Assembly: GCA_015058045.1 (NCBI GenBank) | Contig: SVDC01000013.1 | Span: 1 to 64,000 of the forward strand | Source: Cellulosilyticum sp. | Lineage (GTDB): Bacteria > Bacillota > Clostridia > Lachnospirales > Cellulosilyticaceae | Length of the DNA stretch: 64,000 nt | Direction: 5' to 3' | In this document: in pieces, positions 55,596 to 64,000 of the stretch | Layout: each line of letters opens with the position of its first letter | Numbering within the stretch: position 1 is the stretch's first letter | Translations under genes and position numbers: made by a program | The notes under the pieces: model-generated | The model's database searches: none | What the model was told of the DNA's origin: nothing | What the model saw: only the letters and a program-made list of their open reading frames with translations

Positions 55596-55611
55596 ATAGT
55601 CATTGTAGTAT

Positions 55612-56091
55612 CTAACACAAATTATCCACTTCTTGTAATAACCTAATTTTTTCCTCTTTTATCTCTTTTTGATGATGCCCTTTAATCCCTTCTAAAAAGA
55701 AATGATTATATGCTCCTATACTTTTTAAAAGTTCACAACCTAACTGAGGATGTTTATAATAACATTTCACCATTTTTAGTTGATCGTATTTTTTAATTCT
55801 TCCTTGAGTCAATTTATCCAATAAAACAATGAGACTTTTTTCTATAGGATTTAGTGGATACTTAATTTTTCCAATATCATGAAGTAATCCCAAACGAATC
55901 ATCTCTCTATCTTGCAAGGTTCTCTCTCCTAAGATTTTAGCAACATCTATGCAATGTCTTTGTTCATATACTTTTAACCTAAAAAACAACTGTGCTTCTG
56001 CCAAAGAAAGATAGCCCTTTACCCAATTTTCCTCTTCCCCTGTTACCGTTGCTGTCACTGCTTTTATAAATTGCTTAACTCTATATAACAT
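55612..56091 (-). CDS. HD-domain protein
   Basis: The 159-residue protein has a metal-dependent phosphohydrolase HD domain: RHCIDVAKIL (His about 45), HDIG (71-74), KHPQLGCELL and a later GHH. Such domains hydrolyse nucleotides or cyclic dinucleotides. The substrate is unknown. AGGAG precedes the ATG. It stands alone between the exporter operon and the 6S-like RNA genes. Confidence 0.8.
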   Translation of the reverse strand: MLYRVKQFIKAVTATVTGEEENWVKGYLSLAEAQLFFRLKVYEQRHCIDVAKILGERTLQDREMIRLGLLHDIGKIKYPLNPIEKSLIVLLDKLTQGRIKKYDQLKMVKCYYKHPQLGCELLKSIGAYNHFFLEGIKGHHQKEIKEEKIRLLQEVDNLC

Positions 56092-56202
56092 ATAAGCTCC
56101 TTTAGTTTCATTTGCTATGTATAACCTTTTCTTTTATAGGCTTTATCATTTTATTCCCCAGGAAATAGTTTCATTATTCCTTATTTATTTCTTAAATCGA
56201 AA

Positions 56203-56233
56203 AAAGCATTAACCAGGTTGTGGTTAATGCTTT
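56203..56233 (-). terminator. Intrinsic terminator of the tandem 6S-like RNAs
   Basis: AAAGCATTAACC / GGTTAATGCTTT is a perfect 12-bp stem, followed on the minus strand by further T residues. Confidence 0.85.
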
Positions 56234-56244
56234 CTATATTGCCC

Positions 56245-56437
56245 AAAATGCCGTTCCTGCGATTTTGACGCCCTAGATTCCTCTAGGTGGGTATCTTTTC
56301 TTACTCATTCTGCCTTCCGCTGCCCTATGGTAAAAACCAGTGAGGGAATTAGCTTGCGGCCTGACATAGTTGTAAGGAAAATCAGATTCCCTTGCACAGT
56401 TTGTAGGTTCAAAATAACAGGTTGTCGTACACCCCAG
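56245..56437 (-). ncRNA. ssrS: 6S-RNA-like gene, copy 1 (terminator-proximal)
   Basis: A closing stem, CCTGTTATTTTGA at the 5' side and TCAAAATCGCAGG at the 3' side, encloses about 150 nt that fold into a long hairpin. Conserved blocks are GAACCTACAAACTG, GGGAATC/AATTCCC and ACCCACCTAGAGGAATCTAGGG in parts. Size and shape fit Firmicutes 6S RNA, which binds RNA polymerase in stationary phase. The family call rests on shape and partial memory of the consensus, not on a covariance search. About 65-70% identical to copy 2 by eye. Confidence 0.6.
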
Positions 56438-56485
56438 GTAATATTTATAAACAATCTAATGCTTAGATTACGTTCTTAATGAATG

Positions 56486-56695
56486 CCCAAATATGCCGGT
56501 CCTGCAATTTTGACGCCCTAGATTCCTCTAGGTGGGTATCTCACCTACTCCTTCAGCCTTCCACTGCCCTGTAGCTTATTACACTAAGCAAAAGCTCTTA
56601 AGGGAATTATCTTGTGGCCTGACATCACTAGTAATACTCTTGATTCCCGTGCATAATTTGTAGGTTCAAAATAACAGGTTATCGTACATCTCAGG
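56486..56695 (-). ncRNA. ssrS: 6S-RNA-like gene, copy 2 (promoter-proximal)
   Basis: It has the same closing stem (CCTGTTATTTTGA / TCAAAATTGCAGG) and the same internal blocks as copy 1. It is preceded by a promoter at 56722-56749 and followed by copy 1 and the terminator. Two different 6S RNAs are known in Bacillus and other Firmicutes, but direct tandem placement is less usual. Confidence 0.6.
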
Positions 56696-56721
56696 AATTC
56701 ACTCACTTTTTTGTTAAAATC

Positions 56722-56749
56722 ATTATAGCATTTTCTACATTTTTTGCAA
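56722..56749 (-). promoter_or_regulatory. Predicted promoter of the tandem 6S-like RNAs
   Basis: TTGCAA (56744-56749) and TATAAT (56722-56727) are 16 bp apart on the minus strand, placing transcription start near 56712. Confidence 0.55.
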
Positions 56750-56831
56750 GGGCTTAGGAAAAAAACATTTTCCAAATAATGCATGTTATTTTTGTAATAT
56801 ATTATTTATTCTTTTTTTAAATCTGAACTTT

Positions 56832-57446
56832 TTATTCACTTTTGCTTTTTACCCGTTTTAATCTAAAGAAATCTTCTCTTTCTTTTTCCTCTAGTGCCTC
56901 TTGAATATACTTCACCTGCTCTTTATAGCGGGGGATTTGAATATGCTGTAAGGCATTGGTACGCTTTTGTGTTTTTTGAATTTCTTTTGCCAATTTAAAA
57001 ATAGAATTATCAATTTCAGCTAATTCATAAATTAAATAACGCACTTCCCTAAATCCTACGGTAGCTGCATCTAGTGCAGGATTGGTGTTATAAAAGCCAT
57101 AAGATGGCTTAAGAGGTTGCTTTTCATATTTAATCATAGGCACATCTACCCCCATAACACTCTTAAGTAGTACCTCAAACTCTTCATCTTTAGGAATACT
57201 ATGGGCAATGTTCTCTACATTTTTAATACCCGATGTCACATTGGCATACTGCAATTGGTTATAAGCTTCATCAATTTTATCATAGATTCTAGACTGAATC
57301 TCTTTGGCACGATCTACAAGGCTCATCATTTCTTTAATCAGTACATTTCGCTTTTTATCCATGAGTTCAAAGCCCTTATTCGAAAGCTCCAATGAAGCCT
57401 TTGCCTTAATCAGGTTGGATTTAGTTGGGGCAATTAAAACTGCCAT
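56832..57446 (-). CDS. ntpD: V-type ATP synthase subunit D
   Basis: The 204-residue protein forms the central rotor stalk that links catalytic A3B3 to the membrane ring. The start MAVLIAPTKSNLIKAKASLE and the long N- and C-terminal helices are typical. It is the last gene of the operon, 1 bp after subunit B. Confidence 0.93.
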   Translation of the reverse strand: MAVLIAPTKSNLIKAKASLELSNKGFELMDKKRNVLIKEMMSLVDRAKEIQSRIYDKIDEAYNQLQYANVTSGIKNVENIAHSIPKDEEFEVLLKSVMGVDVPMIKYEKQPLKPSYGFYNTNPALDAATVGFREVRYLIYELAEIDNSIFKLAKEIQKTQKRTNALQHIQIPRYKEQVKYIQEALEEKEREDFFRLKRVKSKSE

Positions 57447-57447
57447 G

Positions 57448-58833
57448 TTATCCCCTTCTTTCTGATGGATAATATCGATCTAGAATTTCTGGCTCAATAC
57501 GGTCTAGCTCAGATTTTGGTAAGATGGATAAAATCTTCCAGCCTAGATCTAAGGTTTCTACCATGGTTCTATTTTCACTTGCACCTTGTGCTACAAATTC
57601 TTCCTCAAAGGCACGCCCAAACTTTAGATAAAGCTTATCTATATCTCCTAAATCATCTTCACCTATAATCTGTGCCAAAGAACGGATATCCTGCACTTTA
57701 GAATAAGAAGAGAAGATTTGGTTAGATAAGGCTGAGTGATCCCCTCTTGTATACTCTTCTCCAATACCATCCTTCATTAAACGTGAAAGTGACGGAAGGA
57801 CATCAATAGGTGGATAAATCCCTTTTTGATTCAGTTCACGGCTTAGTACAATCTGTCCCTCTGTAATAAAACCTGTAAGGTCAGGAATTGGATGCGTGAT
57901 ATCATCATTAGGCATAGTTAAGATTGGAATTAAGGTAATAGAACCTTCTGACCCCTCTAACATCCCCGCTCTCTCATAGATAGTAGACAAGTCACTATAT
58001 AAGTAACCTGGGTAACCTTTACGTGAAGGTACCTCCCCACGTGTAGAAGACATTTCACGAAGGGCTTCACTATAACTGGTCATATCTGTAATGACAACTA
58101 AAACATGCATATTTTCTTTAAAGGCTAAATATTCTGCTGCTGTTAGGGCACATCTTGGCGTAGAAATTCTTTCTGTAATCGGATCATCTGCTAGATTCAG
58201 GTACATAACCACATGATCCAGTACCCCTGCTGCTTCAAAACTTCTTGTAAAGTAAGCGGCATCATCATGACGTACACCCATGGCTCCAAAGACAACAGCA
58301 AAATTATCTGCATTTGCCCCTTTAATTTTAGCTTGCTTAACAATTTGTACGGCAAGCTCATTATGACTAATGCCATTTCCAGAGAAAATAGGGAGCTTTT
58401 GGCCACGAATTAATGTCATTAAACAGTCAATAGCTGAGACACCTGTTTGAATAAAGTTTCTAGGATAGCGACGTGCTACTGGATTAATAGGACGTCCGTT
58501 AACATTATATTTATCTTGTGAACTAATTTGATAGGTCCCATCCACTGGTTCTCCAATTCCATTAAAGCTACGTCCTAATATTTCCTTGGAAAGTGGCAGT
58601 TTTAAGGGCTCACCTGTAAACTTAACACTGGCATTTCCTGTTGAAATACCTGCTGTGCCTTCAAAGACTTGAACCACCACGGTTTTTCCATCAATCTTGA
58701 TAACTTTACCCTTTCTCAGTTCTCCTGTATCCATTTTAATATGTACCATTTCATCATAGGCAACACCCTCAATATTGGAAAGGACAATAAGGGGGCCTTG
58801 TACTTGATCGAGTTTTAAATATTCTTTTTTCAT
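57448..58833 (-). CDS. ntpB: V-type ATP synthase subunit B
   Basis: The 461-residue non-catalytic nucleotide-binding subunit of the A3B3 head has family motifs [19 protein letters not shown] (about 133-151) and [15 protein letters not shown], with no P-loop, as expected for B. It lies between A (22 bp) and D (1 bp) in the operon. Confidence 0.95.
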   Translation of the reverse strand: MKKEYLKLDQVQGPLIVLSNIEGVAYDEMVHIKMDTGELRKGKVIKIDGKTVVVQVFEGTAGISTGNASVKFTGEPLKLPLSKEILGRSFNGIGEPVDGTYQISSQDKYNVNGRPINPVARRYPRNFIQTGVSAIDCLMTLIRGQKLPIFSGNGISHNELAVQIVKQAKIKGANADNFAVVFGAMGVRHDDAAYFTRSFEAAGVLDHVVMYLNLADDPITERISTPRCALTAAEYLAFKENMHVLVVITDMTSYSEALREMSSTRGEVPSRKGYPGYLYSDLSTIYERAGMLEGSEGSITLIPILTMPNDDITHPIPDLTGFITEGQIVLSRELNQKGIYPPIDVLPSLSRLMKDGIGEEYTRGDHSALSNQIFSSYSKVQDIRSLAQIIGEDDLGDIDKLYLKFGRAFEEEFVAQGASENRTMVETLDLGWKILSILPKSELDRIEPEILDRYYPSERRG

Positions 58834-58855
58834 ATAAACCTTACCCTACCTCTCC

Positions 58856-60622
58856 CTATTGATATTTCTCTCTTAGCTCATCATATACCTTAACAATACG
58901 TTCTCTTAATGCATCTAATAACTCTAATTGATCATTTGGAATATCATATTTCATCTTAACCACATCTTCAAAAACTTGCTCTTTACGAATGGTAGAAAGT
59001 GGAATACCTATTTTTACGCATTTTAATGCATTTTCATATAAGTCATCAATGACATGAAGCATCTTATACTGCTTTTCTAAACTCACATACGTGTCATCCT
59101 TATGTAGCGCATTTTGTTGTAAGAAACCTTTTTTAATGGTTCTGGCAATTTCAAGTACAAGAATCTGGTCATTAGGCAGTACATCTTCTCCAACTAATTG
59201 CACAATTTCATTAAGCTTTTCTTCTTCCTGTAATAACCTTACCATTTTAGATCGAAGCTGTAGCATATCAGGTGCTACATTTTCACTATACCAATCCGCT
59301 AAAAGGGTGACATAGCCGCTATAACTCGTTAAATAATTAATCGATGGATAGTGCCTTGCATAAGCTAATTTTTTATCTAGTGCTAAAAAGGCACTCACAA
59401 AACGCTTTGTATTTTCTGTAACGGGCTCAGAGAAATCTCCTCCTGCTGGCGATACAGCACCAATAATCGTAACAGAAGCTTCATCTCCTGCAAGGGTTTC
59501 AACGCAACCTGCCCTTTCATAAAATTGTGCTAATCGTGATGGAAGATAAGCTGGATATCCTTCCTCAGCAGGCATTTCTTCAAGACGCCCAGAAATTTCA
59601 CGAAGGGCTTCTGCCCATCTAGAAGTAGAATCCGCCATAATGGCTACATCATAACCCATATCTCTAAAATACTCTGCCATGGTAATTCCTGTATAAATAC
59701 TGGCTTCACGTGCTGCTACTGGCATATTAGAAGTATTGGCAATTAAAATGGTACGCTCCATCAAAGGTCGATTTGTTCTCGGGTCAATTAAGGCTGGGAA
59801 TTCTTCTAGAACATTGGTCATCTCATTACCACGTTCTCCACATCCAATATACACAATAATATCCGCATCTGACCATTTAGCCAGTTGATGCTGTGTTACT
59901 GTTTTCCCTGTTCCAAATCCACCCGGAAGTCCTACTGTTCCACCTTTTGCAATGGGGAAGAAGGAATCGATGACACGTTGCCCTGTTACCAGTGGTTTAT
60001 AAATGGGAATACGCTTACTAATGGGTCTTGGACGACGTACTGGCCACTTTTGAACTAAAGTAAGATCATAAGTTTTCCCTGCCATATCTTCAATTTGCAC
60101 AATACAATCATTAATTTTATATTTGCCACTTGGTTTTACCGAAGTTACTGTTCCGCTTAAATGTGGTGGCACCATTATCTTATGTAAAACACTTTGTGTT
60201 TCTTGTACAGTCGCATAAAATGCCCCTGGTGATAAGTAATCTCCAATTTTAGCTGTTATATGCACTTCCCATTCCTGGTCTTCATCTATAGAGAGCAGTC
60301 CAATCCCTTCTGGAATAAAGTTCTTAGATAGAGATTGAATCTTCTTTAAAGGTCTTTGAATCCCATCAAACATATTACTGAGCATGCCTGGTCCCAAAGA
60401 TAAAGAAAGTGGTGCACCTGTTGAAGTAATATGTTCGCCTGCCCTTAATCCTTCTGTTTCTTCATAAACCTGAATCGTTGCCATATCCCCATCTAAGGAT
60501 ACAACCTCTCCTATCAGCTTCCTCTCCCCTACTGTGACCATTTCATTTACCTTAAAGTCCGCCATTCCACGCCCCTTAACAACTGGACCGTTAATGAGTT
60601 CCACTACGCCGTAATTAGTCAT
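58856..60622 (-). CDS. ntpA: V-type ATP synthase catalytic subunit A
   Basis: The 588-residue catalytic subunit has P-loop GGFGTGKT (234-241), CGERGNEM and [18 protein letters not shown]. The family usually reads GPFGxGKT; here Pro is replaced by Gly ([10 protein letters not shown]), a small variation. I place the start at ATG 60622 ([10 protein letters not shown]), overlapping the end of subunit E by 8 nt. The upstream extension is not part of the family. Confidence 0.95.
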   Translation of the reverse strand: MTNYGVVELINGPVVKGRGMADFKVNEMVTVGERKLIGEVVSLDGDMATIQVYEETEGLRAGEHITSTGAPLSLSLGPGMLSNMFDGIQRPLKKIQSLSKNFIPEGIGLLSIDEDQEWEVHITAKIGDYLSPGAFYATVQETQSVLHKIMVPPHLSGTVTSVKPSGKYKINDCIVQIEDMAGKTYDLTLVQKWPVRRPRPISKRIPIYKPLVTGQRVIDSFFPIAKGGTVGLPGGFGTGKTVTQHQLAKWSDADIIVYIGCGERGNEMTNVLEEFPALIDPRTNRPLMERTILIANTSNMPVAAREASIYTGITMAEYFRDMGYDVAIMADSTSRWAEALREISGRLEEMPAEEGYPAYLPSRLAQFYERAGCVETLAGDEASVTIIGAVSPAGGDFSEPVTENTKRFVSAFLALDKKLAYARHYPSINYLTSYSGYVTLLADWYSENVAPDMLQLRSKMVRLLQEEEKLNEIVQLVGEDVLPNDQILVLEIARTIKKGFLQQNALHKDDTYVSLEKQYKMLHVIDDLYENALKCVKIGIPLSTIRKEQVFEDVVKMKYDIPNDQLELLDALRERIVKVYDELREKYQ

Positions 60623-61259
60623 TTCCCTCATCACCCACCTCTCCAATTGCCCTTGAGATTCTTTCAACAATTTGTTCTTTGGCTTCGTTTATGATTTCTA
60701 ACATACTCATATCCATACGTGTATGTTCTAATTGATCTACAATAATCATCCCCCCTAATATAGGTGTATCTGCTACTTCAAACTGAAGCTGACTTTCTTC
60801 TAATCCCAGGTTTATAAAGGCTTCTTTAATCCACTGCCTATTCTTTTCATCATCTTGCTGTGTCAAATAAATCTTCAGTGGATTTTTATTTTGTCCTAGC
60901 TCTCCCATTTGATCTATAACTTGCTGTAAATAAGTTAAATACTCTGGTAATTGTGTAAATAAAGTCACCTTATTAGATAAAGCTTGCATAAACCTTCTAA
61001 TCACGTCTTCTTTAACCTGCATCATTTCCCTTTTACTAGCAATTTTACCCTTACTAAGCCATTCAATGCTTTTGATTTCAGCACGCTTTCTAGCTTGCTC
61101 TATAATTTCTGCTGCTTCTTTATCTACTGCAAACTTACTTTCTGCAATACGCCTTTCATATTCTTTTTCTAGCTGTAAAAACTGTTCATCCATCTCTTCT
61201 TTAATATCTTGATTTAAAAGCTTTGAAAATACTGTAAGTTTTTGTTCGATTGTAACCAT
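60615..61259 (-). CDS. ntpE: V-type ATP synthase subunit E
   Basis: The protein of about 214 residues is part of the peripheral stalk: helical N-terminal half rich in Glu/Lys/Arg and a globular C-terminus with GGMIIVD. I prefer the ATG at 61259, since AGGAG lies 8 nt upstream; the longer frame begins GTG at 61268. It overlaps subunit A. Confidence 0.88.
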   Translation of the reverse strand: MVTIEQKLTVFSKLLNQDIKEEMDEQFLQLEKEYERRIAESKFAVDKEAAEIIEQARKRAEIKSIEWLSKGKIASKREMMQVKEDVIRRFMQALSNKVTLFTQLPEYLTYLQQVIDQMGELGQNKNPLKIYLTQQDDEKNRQWIKEAFINLGLEESQLQFEVADTPILGGMIIVDQLEHTRMDMSMLEIINEAKEQIVERISRAIGEVGDEGND

Positions 61260-61270
61260 GCTTCTCACTC

Positions 61271-61579
61271 CTATATACGGATTCCTACAGAGTCTCTAAT
61301 ATAACTTGTAATCACATCAGCCCCTCTTGTTGTTCCATGCCTATCTGGAATCTCAATTATTAATGGTTTCTTATTTTTCATCTTATACTCCATAATCACA
61401 TCTGGAGCCAAATCTGCTATTTTCTCTGTCAAAATAATAATCCCAACATCTGGATTCAAGGTTACCTTCTTTAGCGTCTCTAATACTTCTTCTCTTTCAT
61501 GAAGTAAAACCCCTTCTATCCCTGCAAGGCGCAGGCCTACCCATGTATCATGATTATCACTAATGAAAAAAGATTTCAT
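61271..61579 (-). CDS. ntpF: V-type ATP synthase subunit F
   Basis: The 102-residue Rossmann-like subunit of the central stalk has the typical F blocks GLRLAGIEGVLLH, DVGIIILTEKIAD and LIIEIPDRHGTTR. The usual order has C and F after E; here F comes before E. Confidence 0.9.
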   Translation of the reverse strand: MKSFFISDNHDTWVGLRLAGIEGVLLHEREEVLETLKKVTLNPDVGIIILTEKIADLAPDVIMEYKMKNKKPLIIEIPDRHGTTRGADVITSYIRDSVGIRI

Positions 61580-61647
61580 TCTCCCGCCCCCTTATGAGTC
61601 GCCATTTATATGAGGCGAATCAGCTCTTTATATGTCTTATGTAGTTA

Positions 61648-62076
61648 TTATACAAATAAGATTAAGATAGAAATAATCATACCATAAATCGCAATACCTT
61701 CAGCCATACCTACGAAAATCAAAGTTTTACCTAAAATAGTTGAATCCTCTGATACAGCCCCAATCGCTGAAGAACCTGTTGAACCTACAGCCACACCAGT
61801 ACCAATTGTTGCAAGCCCTGTACTAAGGGCAGCAGCTAAAAATTTTAATCCATCCCCTAATGTTAAGCCTCCTGTTGTTGCTTCTGCTACTTCTGCAGCT
61901 AAAACCACATCATTTGCACCTACAATCACAAAGCAAAGTACCATCGCACTAAAAAGACCTAGAGAAGTCAGCATATGAGATTTGATATTCCCCATCTTCT
62001 TATTTTTTAGTGCCCTTACTCCATAAAGTACTGTTCCTACTGCAATCATTGCAGCTAAAATGACTACTATTTGCAT
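61648..62076 (-). CDS. ntpK: V-type ATP synthase subunit K (c-ring proteolipid)
   Basis: The 142-residue membrane protein has two N-terminal hydrophobic segments (about 2-19 and 37-57), then one canonical proteolipid hairpin with GTGVAVGSTGSSAIGAVSED and GMAEGIAIYG. Glu in GMAEG is the ion-binding carboxylate. Enterococcal K has two such hairpins, so this version carries one ion site per subunit. Na+ or H+ specificity is not decided. Confidence 0.9.
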   Translation of the reverse strand: MQIVVILAAMIAVGTVLYGVRALKNKKMGNIKSHMLTSLGLFSAMVLCFVIVGANDVVLAAEVAEATTGGLTLGDGLKFLAAALSTGLATIGTGVAVGSTGSSAIGAVSEDSTILGKTLIFVGMAEGIAIYGMIISILILFV

Positions 62077-62121
62077 CTTAATCGTCTCTCCTTTAAAATC
62101 CTATATTTTTAATATCTTATG

Positions 62122-64000
62122 TTATTTATTTATTTTTAATGGTTCATAGGCTATGCCATCCCCACCAAAATACTTACTAAACATCTCGTAGTATTGAAGT
62201 CGTAAACCTTGAATAAATACAACAAGCCCTTCAAGTACCAAAATCAAAATATTCCCTAGCACTAGAATCACAAACTCCGGAATACCACTTGGTACCATTT
62301 CAGCCATTACTTTAAATGCCATAAAAAGTCCAGCATGGTTTAAAGCAAATGCACCTACACGAATAAAAGAGATGGAATTACTTAAAGTAGAAAGAATGGT
62401 TTCTACCCCCTCAAATCCACTTTCGATATAATAAGAACCCTTATCTCCTGTAATCAGTGGTCTGGTTCCTTCAATAAGATGGGTTAAAGGTTCCTTAAAG
62501 ACCATAATGACAAGCATTAAAATCATAATACTAGCCGTAAATCCTATACCAACTGGAATGATCTTCATAATCGCCAACACACTACAAATTAGTCCCATAA
62601 AAAAGATATAACCTGCAATACCATTTTTTCCAAAGAATGCCCCCTCAATATCATGCCGTCTTAAAGCATTTAAAATCCCTAATGCAAAAGAAATTGTGAG
62701 CACAACGACACCAAACGCTACTCCTGCTACCAAGATAGGCATAATATTATTGGTATTCAGCGGTCCTCCGTGAACCAATGCAATATTTTTGAGCCACTCT
62801 ATATCTTCTAAACCAAAAATACTACCATAGATGACCCCAAAAATCATTGATGTCCCACCTAAGCGCGTTAAAATGCCTGATGCCTCTGGCATTTTCTTTG
62901 CAATCAGCCTACCTGCTAAGAAATAGACAAATCCTTGTCCAATATCCCCAAACATAATACCAAACATAAGACAGAAGGTAATGGACAAGAAAGGTGTTGG
63001 ATCAATTTCATGGTAACTTGGCAAACCATATAGTTTGACAATCATCTCAAACGGCCTACTAAACCAATTATTTCTTAAAACAGTTGGTGGTATGACTTCT
63101 TGGCCCATATCACTCGGCTTACGTGCCATCATTACATATTTATCCGTTACCTTGGCTATTCTTTCTTCTAATTTTGCATAGTCTCTTGCACGAATCCAGG
63201 CATTTAAAATAAAAACACTATGTCCTGTTACCGTTTGTGACCTAAGCTCCAAAATTTTAAGCTCTAGCTGTAATCTGGTATAAATCTTATTGAAAAGGGC
63301 CAATAAATCTGCCTTTGATTCAAACAAATCTTTTTCTAAAATAGAAATTTGTTTTTTTAGAATCTCTACTTTCTTTTCATTAGAAATCTTGCAATTTGCT
63401 ATATCTCCCTCCAAATCTCTACCAAGCTCAATTTTATGCCAGTTTAAAGACTTTAATAATCGGTGTGTCTCTTCTTCTAATTCACCTAAATAAAAGAGCA
63501 TATAAATGTCTTCTTTTGAATCCTCTATCTCTCCTATTTGAAATATAAGTGCACTCATATTTTCATAGTTCTTCTTAATATGTAAGCTATTTTCTTTAGA
63601 CATAATGCCTACTTCATACTGAATATATTTTAGTTCCTTAAGCTGAGTAAAATTAATTCTCTTTCGTATATAGCCTAAAAGTTCTCCTATCTCCCTAGTA
63701 TTCCTTAACTGGATTTTCTTTTCTTTAATGGATTCGATACTAGGTGTCATTCTTTCTTGCAATAATTTAAGGTCATCTAGGGCGTGTTTCCTAGTGTAGC
63801 CTTTGATATCCTCCACTACAATGTTAAGCTGTAATTCTAGGCTCTCTGCGATTTTTTCAAGCTCCATAATAGCACTTTGACACTGACTTTCTATCTCTAC
63901 CTTATTATCTTCTACTACTCTAGCTGCTGAAGGTAACATTGCTTCATATTCATGCATGATATAATTGTTACCATAGCTTTCACCGTGTTCCGAGTCCACA
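62122..64000 (-). CDS. ntpI: V-type ATP synthase subunit I (partial, N-terminus off the right edge)
   Basis: At least 625 residues are present. The N-terminal part is coiled coil, and the C-terminal half has about seven membrane segments with the conserved FCLMFGIMFGDIGQG and SFIRVGAFALNHAGL motifs, the stator part of the ion channel. The true start lies beyond 64000; family members are about 650 residues. A GTG at 63999 is not a start. Confidence 0.93.
   Translation of the reverse strand, partial: VDSEHGESYGNNYIMHEYEAMLPSAARVVEDNKVEIESQCQSAIMELEKIAESLELQLNIVVEDIKGYTRKHALDDLKLLQERMTPSIESIKEKKIQLRNTREIGELLGYIRKRINFTQLKELKYIQYEVGIMSKENSLHIKKNYENMSALIFQIGEIEDSKEDIYMLFYLGELEEETHRLLKSLNWHKIELGRDLEGDIANCKISNEKKVEILKKQISILEKDLFESKADLLALFNKIYTRLQLELKILELRSQTVTGHSVFILNAWIRARDYAKLEERIAKVTDKYVMMARKPSDMGQEVIPPTVLRNNWFSRPFEMIVKLYGLPSYHEIDPTPFLSITFCLMFGIMFGDIGQGFVYFLAGRLIAKKMPEASGILTRLGGTSMIFGVIYGSIFGLEDIEWLKNIALVHGGPLNTNNIMPILVAGVAFGVVVLTISFALGILNALRRHDIEGAFFGKNGIAGYIFFMGLICSVLAIMKIIPVGIGFTASIMILMLVIMVFKEPLTHLIEGTRPLITGDKGSYYIESGFEGVETILSTLSNSISFIRVGAFALNHAGLFMAFKVMAEMVPSGIPEFVILVLGNILILVLEGLVVFIQGLRLQYYEMFSKYFGGDGIAYEPLKINK

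Noticed and set aside
63999-64000. GTG at the right edge as the start of subunit I
   Set aside because: The protein is shorter than the family by tens of N-terminal residues and has no ribosome site in view, so the gene is cut by the window edge.

Overview
The window looks like chromosome of a low-GC, spore-forming Clostridia species. Genes are AT-rich, Shine-Dalgarno sites are strong AGGAGG types, and there is a SpoIID-domain protein, a Bce-type sensory and ABC module, a V-type ATPase, a eukaryote-like NADP isocitrate dehydrogenase, and group IIC introns placed behind intrinsic terminators. Lachnospirales such as Cellulosilyticum-like bacteria fit, but there is no rRNA or other marker to fix the taxon. 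No tRNA, rRNA or convincing CRISPR array was seen.

Layout. 1-66 is the 5' tip of a group IIC intron that continues off the left edge. 244-3973 holds a PfkB sugar or nucleoside kinase and a speD-speE-speB polyamine operon. 4072-8829 holds an alpha/beta-hydrolase-like protein and an ECF sigma, membrane protein, ABC ATPase and ABC permease operon. 9004-12781 holds an SLH protein, an MgtC-like protein and a DEAD-box helicase operon. 12903-15458 is a znuA-znuC-znuB zinc importer with three phased operator-like palindromes upstream. 15910-25294 is housekeeping: icd, DUF3783, a TPR-GAF-GGDEF protein with a degenerate GGKAF site, a candidate structured RNA, an AI-2E permease, a DUF116-like protein, a GNAT and an SDR. 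25370-29913 is a BceAB/BceRS-like module. 30153-33393 holds a dicarboxylate or amino-acid symporter, an unknown protein and a DUF5131 protein.

33.9-51.7 kb is an accessory, defence-like island. It contains a DUF262 protein with a Schlafen/AlbA_2-like C-terminus, a decayed IS3 element and other remnants, and an unrecognised coupled gene pair (a zinc-ribbon/glycine-zipper membrane protein and a beta-helix-like protein). It also contains a SNF2 helicase, adenine methylase and type III Res-like gene set, and a ThsB-like TIR gene coupled to a multi-spanning membrane protein. An ORF-less group IIC intron (about 664 nt) sits at the right junction. Short repeats of one family occur in opposite orientation at both ends of the 37.6-51.7 kb block.

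51.7-56.7 kb returns to core functions: a SpoIID-domain protein, a Fur-family regulator (probable Zur) with an ArsP_2/DUF2899-like metal exporter, an HD-domain protein, and two tandem 6S-RNA-like genes. The exporter operon carries the same 15-bp palindrome as the znuACB promoter, so import and export of zinc are probably under one regulator. 56.8-64 kb is a V-type ATPase operon in the order I-K-F-E-A-B-D. Its first gene runs off the right edge, and no subunit C gene lies between K and A.
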